A program made the translations under genes and the position numbers. 64,000 bases of DNA from Oscarella lobularis (taxonomy: Eukaryota; Porifera; Homoscleromorpha; Homosclerophorida; Oscarellidae), in the NCBI RefSeq assembly GCF_947507565.1, contig NC_089187.1, positions 1,674,001 through 1,738,000 on the forward strand, read 5' to 3'. Shown here one piece after another: positions 1-9,133 of this stretch. How positions within the stretch are numbered: position 1 is the stretch's first letter; every line of letters starts with the position of its first letter. The notes beneath the pieces were generated by a model. That model saw only the letters and a program-made list of their open reading frames with translations. It was not told the origin of the DNA and did not search any database.

Positions 1-788
1 GAACGTCCAAGTTACCAATGACAAAACTGCAGCTTTTGTCTGAAACTGTGGGGTGACCACTGCTGTCAACACCTGATCAGACAAGATACCATTTTTGCAA
101 GTGCCCAGATTTCATTTCACTTTAAAGTGTGTACGCACCAAGGTTAACAACCGCCGTCAAACTGACATCGCTCGCAGACACATCTGCACTTCCGCTATCA
201 GAGATGTGAATCCTAAAAGCGGTTCTCAATAAAAGGTCTCAGAGTTTGGATTTCCCCTTGCCAGCCGTGATTGCTATAATGCCAATTCGCCGACGCTGCG
301 ATGGAAACGCCCGCAAGAGAAATTTCGATGCCTGTGCTCGCAACTGTTTTCAAAGCAGATGAAGCAATCGAAAATTGCGTTAGTCTTATGCTGAAAGAGA
401 AACGGAAAAGTGGAAATCAAAAGGGGGAAATGAAAAGCCGCTGCCTGCAAGGCAGTCTAAGGCTTTCGGTTTCGGTAGCTTTCGGTTTCTGTTTTGCTCT
501 TCTCACTTTGTAAAAGAGTAGTCTATGCCACCTATGACAGGTACGTGAGCTGATCCACTTTGGTCTGGGATAGAAATGCTTTTGAGTTCATTCACAAGAA
601 CTGGGACTCCAACTTGGCGGACTATGTCAGGGAAGTTCAAGATTTCACCATTATTGACTTTGCAATGGCACTAGACTCTTACCGTAGTCTAGTCCTATCT
701 GCGTTATTTCTGTTCTAAATCCGGGATTGACGAGGAAAACGACGGGTGAGTTGCAAAGAACGAGAAAGAGCAACGCCAACGCTGCCAT
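1..788 (-). pseudogene. BPI/LBP-like gene, 5' half (copy 1), cut by window edge
   Basis: Four exons can be read right to left: 683-788, 507-621, 139-390 and 1-72. The ATG at 786-788 opens a hydrophobic signal peptide (MAALALLFLVLCNS), followed by an NPGF...QIGLDYG segment typical of the N-terminus of bactericidal/permeability-increasing and LPS-binding proteins. Exon 2 carries IPDQSGSAHVPVIGGIDYSF, another family hallmark. Exon 4 has the Cys-containing HPTVSDKSCSFVIGN stretch. These are secreted lipid-binding proteins that bind bacterial LPS in vertebrates. Exon 3 has one extra G in a G run (forward C run near 253-257) relative to copy 2 at 47 kb, which shifts the frame. The rest of the gene lies left of the window. 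Family call is firm; whether the lesion is real or an assembly error is open. Confidence 0.75.
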
Positions 789-813
789 AATACACGGAAC
801 AGAACAGAGAATA
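1..813. repeat. Segmental duplication, partner of 46,897-47,684
   Basis: The first ~813 bases align base by base, in direct orientation, with 46,897-47,684. The alignment covers four exons and the short introns of the BPI/LBP-like gene. It stops shortly upstream of the start codon, and beyond it the two flanks are unrelated (collagen-D8C remnant here, zinc-transporter remnant there). Confidence 0.85.
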
Positions 814-858
814 GAATGACGATAGTGCAGCGCGCGTTAGCTAAAGTCTTAGTGGCCG

Positions 859-882
859 CCAGAGATAAATATTTATCTCTGG
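859..882. repeat. Perfect 24-bp palindrome
   Basis: The sequence CCAGAGATAAAT is followed immediately by its exact reverse complement. It sits between the end of the BPI duplication and the collagen-D8C remnant. Confidence 0.9.
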
Positions 883-884
883 TA

Positions 885-1560
885 CAGACATAGATGGTAC
901 AGCCTCTAGTATCCGTGGTACAGCCAGCACGACACGCAGGAGAGTCAAATTTTCGCGTCTCCGCAGTAGGTCATGTTCCTCCTACTAGTAGTACTAATGA
1001 AGTGTTGGTTCCTTTAGTCCATCCTGGGGCTCTTAATCCACATCTTTTAGGTACGTTTCAGGCATTTGACTTCCTATGCTATCCGCAAAACGATACCAAC
1101 CGTCAACCAGGGTATTATCACAGTGGGATCCTCCCAAAGCTAAAGTCAGTCTCCAATCATCTGACAACTCTATACAGTTTCCGTGACATGGAGCAAAGGT
1201 CCAGTTTCGCCCTTTTGCCCCTTTTGGCCCGCTCCTCCTTTATGTCCCTCTTCCCTCTTGCCTCCTGAAAATCCTGGAAACTCTCGCTCTCCTAGCTCTA
1301 ACTCCTAACTCCCTTGCTTCCACTGGGCCCAGTAAGTTCTGTTTCACCTCGACTTCCTATATCTATTTCCTATGGTCCCGTGTTTTCTAATAACCCCTTT
1401 CCCTCGGGTCTACCAGGAACCCCATCGTTTCCTTTCAGTCGACGATTTCCCTTGCTTCCTTTAGTCCAAGAAAGCCAGGATGTCTAAAAGTCTTTGTTTT
1501 CCTTTCGGCCCACCGACGCCAACTTTCTCATTGGGTGCAAATAGCTCTCAGAAAATTCCT
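885..1560 (-). pseudogene. Decayed collagen plus D8C-domain gene
   Basis: Read on the minus strand, 1200-1560 encodes stretches of degenerate Gly-X-Y repeat (for example GGAGQKGQKGETG and GNDGVPGRPEGKG) broken by stops and frameshifts. Downstream, 900-1130 encodes CDNTLVDGWYRFADSIGSQM and, in another frame, RCGLRAPGWTKG. These match the core of the uromodulin/GP2-type D8C domain (GWYRF...MP..C...CG..APGW). A stop codon and at least one small deletion separate the pieces, so this cannot encode a complete protein. Collagen-D8C combinations would be extracellular matrix or mucosal proteins. No intact copy is present in the window. Confidence 0.65.
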
Positions 1561-1597
1561 CATTGCCTTCGCCAAGCTCCCGGCGCCGAGCATCACT

Positions 1598-1693
1598 GTG
1601 ACGACGTAGCCTCGCATGCCAGGCCCTTTTCCTCCGTGGATCGAGTATAGGAGAAAATTTAAAGGCCTGGCATATGCGAGGCTAGTGACGACG
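1598..1693. mobile_element. 78-bp MITE-like element with 9-bp target duplication
   Basis: The element at 1607-1684 begins TAGCCTCGCATGCCAGGCC and ends with the near-exact inverse (GGCCTGGCATATGCGAGGCTA). It is flanked on both sides by GTGACGACG (1598-1606 and 1685-1693). Terminal inverted repeats plus a 9-bp direct repeat are what a non-autonomous, Mutator-type insertion leaves. No coding capacity. Confidence 0.6.
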
Positions 1694-2114
1694 TACTCTT
1701 CATTTCGTCGTCTCGAGCTCTTAAGTCACTGCGAGCTGCAGTGTAACTATCGGTCACATCCTTTTCACGTTCTACTAGCGGCGACTGCAACTGAACGTTT
1801 AGTATATGCCAAAACAAGCGTATTTGGCTGCATGATGACTAGAAATCCTACTATAAAACAGAGAGCCAAATTGAAAACAGCCACAAATGGTGAGTACGAT
1901 TAGACGCACTCATTCTCATCAAGGACTGTGATCTTGGAGAGAAATTGCTCGCGTCACAGCATATTATATACTATCCTCTTCTTACTGGTAAAAAACGTGT
2001 CGCAAGCGAGAGTTCAGTCGCGTGATCTCTGCCTAGAGATATCACGCAATTGCGTCACAGAACGAAAACAAATCTTGGGTTCACGGGTTCACCTAGTACA
2101 CATCGGGTACAAGC
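1694..2114. other. Intergenic, no gene recognised
   Basis: Nothing recognisable on either strand. This stretch would hold the promoter of the Cys-rich gene that starts at 2115. The other two copies of that gene do not share this upstream sequence. Confidence 0.5.
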
Positions 2115-3188
2115 ATGAATCCTGCCGGCGTTTTCACTCTCGTCATCTTGGCAAGTTGCCTAAACGAAGAGGCTACAGCTGTTCGAGTTAGACGAGATTT
2201 GCCTATTATACGCACATGCGATCCAAGAAGCAATGAAGCATCGAATAAATGCTATAAAGGCGATCTTGTTGACACAAGCGTTGCAGATTGCGAACGCGAC
2301 TCCTTCTTGTACGTTTGCGATCCCATCAGAGGCGAGATTCCCATCGACAAAGGCATTGTGAGCTCGGTGGTGGACGTCCCTAACACAAATTTTCAAGGCG
2401 TCGACTGCAAACCCGTCTCTGGTCTACCAATCCGATGTGGTACTCAGAGCACGCGATGCGTTTGCGACGCCCCTGTCGATACGAAAGCTCCCTACCTCTT
2501 GAATAACTGCCGCTGCCAGTACTGGCCACATAACGACGTTCGCGAGCAGAGCCCGGCTTTTTGCACACAGCGCGATCACGGAGGAACGTCTCGTGTTCAC
2601 TTCTATGCTTGCTGTAACAACTGCAATGATCCCGATACAAGTTGTGATAGAAGAACGTACCAGGGCGGTCGAGGCTACTTCTCGGATCCCGCCGAGTATT
2701 GTGGATCGTGTGGCGAAACCGATCCGCCCGAAGATGGCAGAGAAACCTATCACTTTAACTGCGGTAGTTGCCAAGAGCAGAATGCATGTGAGGAATATTG
2801 TGACAAAACTCTCTACATTGCAAAGAAACTTTATGGGCTTTGTCCTAAATGGTAAGGATGCTTCAGAGGCTGCTGCCTCGCATTGAATCCAAGTTTTCGT
2901 GGTCGACGCGACGCTGGATCGAATTCCAACGTCAGTATTCCGAACTCATTCTGCGGTGATGCAAAATGTCAAAATGGTGAAAATCGATATAACTGTCCCA
3001 CGGACTGCTGCCCGGGCATTAACCCTGACATGTGCCCAGAGAGAGGATGCCATCCAAGCTGCTGCGAAGAGAGCAACTGCTGCATGGAAGCGACGACCGC
3101 CGAAACAAACCAAAACGAAGCTCATCGCTTAGCTGTGCCTGGCATCATTTTGCAGTTGCTTGTCTCCGTTCTTACGGCAAGGTACTAA
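2115..3188 (+). CDS. Secreted Cys-rich protein, copy A (premature stop)
   Basis: Starts at ATG 2115 with a signal peptide (about residues 1-22), then a furin-like RVRR before DLPIIRTCDP. The product has many Cys pairs, including CCNNC, and reads 246 codons to a TAA at 2853-2855. The same frame then continues to 3188 with GCFRGCC, FCGDAKCQNGENRYNCPTDCC and CHPSCCEESNCC motifs and a hydrophobic C-terminal tail that could be a GPI-attachment signal. In copy C (50.3 kb) the stop codon position is TTA (Leu), so this looks like a nonsense change. The TGG|GTAAGG context also happens to match a splice donor. It is convergent with the NB-ARC/TPR gene, with about 107 bp between the stop codons. The family is not recognised; a role outside the cell or at its surface is inferred only from the signals. 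Confidence 0.65.
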
Positions 3189-3294
3189 ACGTGGCGTCTA
3201 AGCTTACTCAGCAAACCTTCTTCTTCATGTTGTGTGGCTTGTCTTTCGTGTTTGTGTGTAGCGTTCAATAGACAATTCAGTGTTGGCTTCTGAG

Positions 3295-6200
3295 TTACGA
3301 CGCTTTCTCTTTCGACGTTACCAAAATTTCAAAACATCGGTTCACTAAATCAAGTGAAAAAAATTTGCACAACTCTAAAACATTTACTCACTGCATTGTA
3401 GAAGAGGATGATCGCTTGGTAGCTGCGATCCTTAGCGCTCAGACACTTCCCAAATAATTGCTTCAGCTTCACTCGACTGCTTGGATTCCATAAGACTTCT
3501 CACGAAATTAATTGCAACTGCAATCCAAAAGTCAGCGGATGCACCGGCTGACCTTTTCTGCTTCAATTACCTCGCTGAGGAGACGAATCCTCGACAGGCA
3601 GCTCCTTAGACAACGCAAAAGCGCGTCGGAAATGACGGGACGCATCAAGAGGCTTCTTCATTTCTACACACATATCGCCAAGCCTTCCAGCAAGGCGATG
3701 CACTAAACGCCGACTAAGTACAACAACTCATAATTAAATATGAAAGTACGCCTGCCTTGGACCGCGTCAACTTTGCCAGCAAGAAGCAGCTTATCGTACA
3801 GCTGAAACTCCGCTGAAAATAGGTGATCGCTTCCTGTGTTTTCCCAATATCAGATAAGCTGTCTCCTAGAAGGTCCAAGCCTACATACAGAAAATAATAG
3901 TAGTTGTCACAGATGTCATTCTATCATACAAGTCGCAATCGCCGTCTCCTTTGCTCCGCACAGCTCAAGCAACGAAAGGGTTTCCTTCAGATAGACAATC
4001 GATTCTTCTGTTTTGTCAGCGTATGAAAGATTCCGAGCGTGACGAGTAAGATCTTGATTAATAACAAAATTGACTTCATCTCTTTCAATGCACACTATCT
4101 TACATTTGTGAAGTTCCATGCTCCCCGGCGGAAAGACGGACTTCGCGATCTCAAGAGCTCGCTTCGATCGGTCGCACCCTTCGGAGATCAGACCAAGTTT
4201 GCGAAGACAATCACCGGATTTATGAAGAGCTAAACAAAGCGCCTCTAACTAAAGCGATAAAGCAGACACTCATAGGGGAGACAATTAGCCAATCGTTCTC
4301 GGGAAGTAAAGCGTCGAGCATGTCAAGACCCTTGGTGAAGTGGACGTGAGCCTCTTTTGGCTTGTTCACACGATCCAAGGCATAACCATAACTCACGTAA
4401 CCTAGGAAACACACGTTCATTTCTCATTCGTAAAGTACACAAAATCCTAACTACACTGTACATACAAGAAGCGAGGCGAAGATCGGCCACAACTTTCCTC
4501 TTGCCTGAACAAAGAGACAGTGCCAAGTTCAGCACTTCTAGCGTCATCTTATATTCGGCCAATGAGTTGTACATATCCCCAAGGGAAGTAAGCACTACAC
4601 AGAAGAAGACGTGCTTCAATTCTACTCAGGAACCGAATCGAATACCATAGAATAGATCAGTCGTGAGCATGCGATCTTGAACCCCGACAATCATTAGAAG
4701 CAGGCGTTCTGCTTTATCAAAGTGCCCTTGGCAAAGACCGCTGTGAGCGAGAAGAAAAATCCCTATTTTCAAATTAAGGAATACTAGTTGAAAAGACTCA
4801 GTTGCACGCTCAAACCTTCCCAGTACGTAACGATTTCGTCGTCTGTCATTTGATCAAAATATCGACCTTGCAAGCCCAGCTCGATAATGCGCTCGGCGCT
4901 AAGCAGGTCTCCTAAATACATGGAAATTCTAGCCAAGCCAAAGTAACCTAAACATTCAAGGAAGTAGATACTAACTCCAGGGTTAACAAAAAAGCATACA
5001 TCGAAGATACTGCTCTCGAGGACTGTTTGAAACATCACGTGACTTTTCCAGATTATCGGTTCGCATGGAGTACAATTCCTTTGCCGTCTCAAGCTGCAAA
5101 TAGTTCAGAGACAATAAACAATCGACGTCGATGACGTCAAAATGCCGACGACTATTCATGCCGAGTTCCAGCATTCGTCTCGCCACGGAATACACGTGGG
5201 GCAGCAGAGCAATCATAAGCTGATCGCCGAAGTATCGTCCGTTGAACAGCGGAAGCACGCGTTCCATCAAACGCTCTTCGACGGTCCGCAGGACCTCTCG
5301 GCACCGATCGGCGTCCTCCCAAAGACGACACAGGACGCTCGCATGTATCAGATGATGAATCGAGTAGACGACGCCTACGTCATTTCGATCAATCGGCTTC
5401 AGAAAGAAGCGTTCCTTCAAAGGACGCACTCGCACGGCGAACGACACCTCCCTGTGTCCGCCTTCCTCATCCGAAAGCGAACAATCGCGAACGATGAATT
5501 GAGGAATGTCTTGAGAGGAGAGCACGGAGCAGAAATGTAGAAGCGAATAGTTCTTCGGCTGTCTCTTCTCGATGTCGTCGAGATCCATTTTCCATGTCAG
5601 ATAGACGCGCTTTCTGCTTTCCAAAGCCTCGGCGGCTTTCGCCAGTCGCCTGGCGTCTAATTTCTTCACATCAACGTCGTTCATATCGATGCGAGCCAAA
5701 TCGGAAGGCGAGAGGATGCCTGCCTCTTGAAGAGACTCTTTCACGTGAGACAGACGAAAATACGAGAGGAATTTATCCACGGTCAAGCGCCGCCGCGTCG
5801 AGCTCCTTTCTCTCGCTCTCGAGTTTTTCCCAGTACTGACGAAAAGAGATGTCGTGCTGCTCGATGAATATGCCAGCGTGCGCGAGAGCCAAAGGGAGAC
5901 GGGCGGTTCTACGGCCAACTTCCGCGCGACGTCTTGCTCAGCTGAACTCATTGCATCAAAGGACTCCGGAACTCTTCCAGCCCAGCGGAGAAGTGCTGCA
6001 ATAGCACTTTCCTCAGCTAGCATCTCTAATGTCAGTACCATTGTGCTATCGTCTTCGCGTTGAAAGCGCTTCTTTCTTGTCGTGATCAGAACGTGACAGG
6101 GAACAGACGCTCGAGGCAGGGAGTCTTTGTTCCGTCTCATCAGCGCTGTCGTAAACGACGACGCAGCGAGGCGAACGTCGCAAGAAGTTGAAAAAGACGA

Positions 6201-6470
6201 CGAAATTATCAGCCAACGTCGTAGAGAGTGTGGGCTCCTCTCGAAGACGGCAATCCGTCTGAACGAGCAACAGCTGCAAGAGAGAATATCATTTATTGCC
6301 GAAGCGAACGTCAAAAAATGTCGTACATTTCGTCTCACGGACGCCAGCAAAGAAACGTACGACTCCGCATTGAAAAGAAAAACGCCGTCACTGTACGCTC
6401 TGGCGTGTCGAGAGACGTAGCAGTTGGCGAGTCGTCTTTCCCACGCCGCCCATGTACATCAACAGGAGCC
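3295..6470 (-). pseudogene. NB-ARC/TPR gene, copy A, 5'-truncated and frameshifted
   Basis: This is a minus-strand copy of the death-fold NB-ARC/TPR gene seen better at 51.5-56.5 kb. It begins abruptly at the P-loop (GGVGKTT near 6440-6450); the death-fold exons are missing. Compared with copies B and C, the NB-ARC exon has lost 5 nt near 6130 (after GAGTCTTTG) and 7 nt near 5900 (CCCTCGA), plus a small change near 5780, so the frame breaks three times. The NB-ARC remnants, a winged-helix-like segment and TPR exons down to a conserved terminal exon ending at 3295 are still recognisable. The left flank is the convergent Cys-rich gene A; the right flank is a repeat-rich segment and a foldback element. 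Almost certainly a pseudogene. Confidence 0.75.
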
Positions 6471-6489
6471 TCTCCGGCTCCTATGCGGC

Positions 6490-6711
6490 CTATGCGACTT
6501 TGAGCAGCTTAAAAATGAGCAAAAGAAGCTAGCTTGGTCTTCGAGAGAAGCATTTTAGCTTGTTCTCCTTCGGGTTCTCCTTTGTCCATAGCCGTCCGAT
6601 GAAATTCCCGTACGTGTAGCTTGGGCGGGGTTAATCGTATCTACGTGGGCACGGTGGGCACTGCAGTTTCTCTGCCTCTGCCATGCATGTCTACTCCTTA
6701 TTAGAGTCCTC
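6490..6711. repeat. Unique/duplicated spacer, partner of 8865-8945
   Basis: 6490-6600 resembles 8865-8945 in direct orientation; both contain AAGAAGCTAGCTTGGTCTTC. It lies just left of the foldback element. No coding sequence is recognised. Confidence 0.55.
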
Positions 6712-8321
6712 CATCTAGTTTCGAACGCATCAAGTTTGGAACAGGCGTTTATACCTCAAAACAGACTAGGATAAAAACCGGTTAAAAGCGAAAATGTAGC
6801 ACAATAACTCGCAAATCTTCGTGTAAAATTGCAGCTCGCTCCAATGAGTTGTATGGGAGTAAGCGCAGTTAGAAGAGGAGGAAGTCATGTGATCGGTCTT
6901 TCGAACACCCATCGGCTTTGGAACAGCCTCTGGAACAGCCTCTCTAACTCTGTTATCTGTCATCGCACAGAGACGTGCTATATACCGTTGGAAAGCTTAA
7001 AGCCTCCTCTATTTCTCTAAATTGACGCGATTGTCGTAGATTGTATTCTCGCTGAGATATCGCCAGTAGAGTACCGACAGCTAGGTCTAGATTGGAACGC
7101 AAGTTTTTTCTTAGCCAACTGGTTCTTCGCCTTCAAACGCCGCCAAATCGTGCATGCAGTCTTCCTGCATTGCTATCTCTAAGATTCGACCGTTAGGTAG
7201 TTATCAACTTCTAAAAGGAACATTGAAGAGATCATGAGATATGAGAAAGCAATCTGGTAGCACAAATTCAAGCTATAACGGTAATTTGCGTTTTTTCTAC
7301 CTGAAAGTACTATAGACCACATCTCTTTTCTCTTGGTTTAGTATAATTTTTGGAGGTTTCTCGTAAAAATTTAAAATTTGACTAGGCTTGTTCGTGAACT
7401 TACAGTATTTTCTTCAAAAAGTGTCACTCTGAACAACGTTATATGATCAAAAATATCACGACTTGGTAGTTTGAGAGTTTAGGATGAGACATACTAGAAA
7501 CTGCTAGAACTCCATGAAAACCAAGACTAGTTGCTACAAAGAGAAATGCCTTAGAGAACCTCTAAGACCTGTTATGTGTCTTTATTGAAGAATTCTAATG
7601 AACTCACACACAACCCTGGTCACATTTTCAATTTTGGTGAGACCTCTATGCCGCTGACATAAAATCTCAAAAATTCCTGCAAAGCCAAGGCAGAAAGACA
7701 TGATTTTGCATTTTTGAAGAAAACAAGCAAATTACTTGAATTTGTGCTTCCAGGTTGACCTGTTCTTCAATGGCCCATTTCATAAATAAAAGCCCTTTCA
7801 GGAGTTTATAGCTACATAACGATCGAATCCTAGAGATAGAAGTACAGGAAGACTGCATGCACGATTTGGTGGCGTTTGAAGGCGTAGAACCAGTTGGCTA
7901 AGAAAAAACTTGCGTTCCAATCTAGATCACGCTACCTGTCGGTACTCTACTGGCAATATCTCAGCGAGAAAACAATCTACGACAATCGCGTCAATTTAGA
8001 GAAATAGAGGAGGCTTTAAGCTTTCCAACGGTATATAGCACGTCTCTGTGCGATGACAGATAACAGAGTTAGAGAGGCTGTTCCAAAGCCGATGGGTGCA
8101 TAGATAAATAGACGAATGATGGGTGTGTTCGAAAGACCGATCACATGACTTCCTCCTCTTCTAACTGCGCTTACTCCCATACAACTCATTTGAGCGAGCT
8201 GCAATGTTACACGAAGATTTGCGAGTTATTGTGCTACATTTACGCTTTTAACCGTTTTTTATTCTAGTCTGTTTTGAGGTATAAACGCCTGTTCCAAACT
8301 TGATGTGTTCGAAACTAGATG
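6712..8321. mobile_element. 1.6-kb foldback (long inverted repeat) element
   Basis: The outer arms (about 6712-7165 and 7849-8321) are near-perfect reverse complements starting at CATCTAGTTTCGAA. Weaker complementarity continues inward to about 7300 and 7700. The centre (7300-7670) is AT-rich with no recognisable coding sequence, and the short open frames inside are mirror images of each other. This is the structure of a non-autonomous foldback element. No clear target-site duplication was found, so the superfamily is unknown. Confidence 0.75.
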
Positions 8322-9133
8322 TGTGACTCTATATATGTATCCTCTCGACAGACACATTTCTTTGAACTGTGCTTTGTTGTCGACTACAATTGGGAGAACA
8401 CATTCACGGACTCAACAAAAACATCGTCGCAAACAGAACAAACGGAAAGCAAAAAAACAGTAGACGTTCTACGACAGACCGGTGCCTACGTAGGCTGTAA
8501 AGCACGTGACCGAAGTTACACTATGTGATCATAGATAGAGAAGGAAATGATGTGATGGACTAGTATCTACTTCACTGGATGAATTCCTTTTTCAAAGATT
8601 ATTATATCTATGCCGTAACGGTCGTTATCCTAGTCCTAACTTCTACTGTATACTATTTTAGACCCGCAACTTTCTGAAATAATAGGAAAATGGCGGGGAA
8701 GAGCCTAATAAACTAAAGAGTCCCGCGTTTCGATTCGAGGGATCGCGGAGAAACCTGTCATCGCGGGCCAGAGAGACAACCTCCGCATCGGAGTATAGTA
8801 GGGACGAGAATGTCAGAGTTTAGTTCTCTAATTACCAGCGTTAGACCTCAACGGGGGCAGCTCTTGTGCGACTTCGAGCATGAGCGAAAGAAGCTAGCTT
8901 GGTCTTCGAGAGAAGCATTTCAGCTTGCTCTCCTTCGTCCATAACGGTTTCACGAGAATGACTGTAGTAGAACCGAATCCCCGTTGTGTGCTGCTACGAT
9001 GCCAAGCTCACATTCAAAGACTTAACAAAAACATTCTCGCGAACAAAACGAAACAAGAAACAAAAAAACCCTGAAGACCATCTAAGACGGACCGGACCGG
9101 TGTTACGGTTTCGTGAGCGCCCCGTTATTAGGT
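8322..9133. repeat. Low-complexity spacer with diverged direct repeats
   Basis: 8390-8490 and 9000-9110 are diverged copies of each other; both pass through ACAAAAACAT and GACCGG motifs. No gene is recognised. This spacer adjoins the 3' end of the cadherin gene and may mark the rearrangement that ended it. Confidence 0.45.

Noticed and set aside
894-1268. Plus-strand open frame over the collagen-D8C remnant
   Set aside because: It is the antisense shadow of the Gly-X-Y and D8C remnants; no domain on the plus strand.
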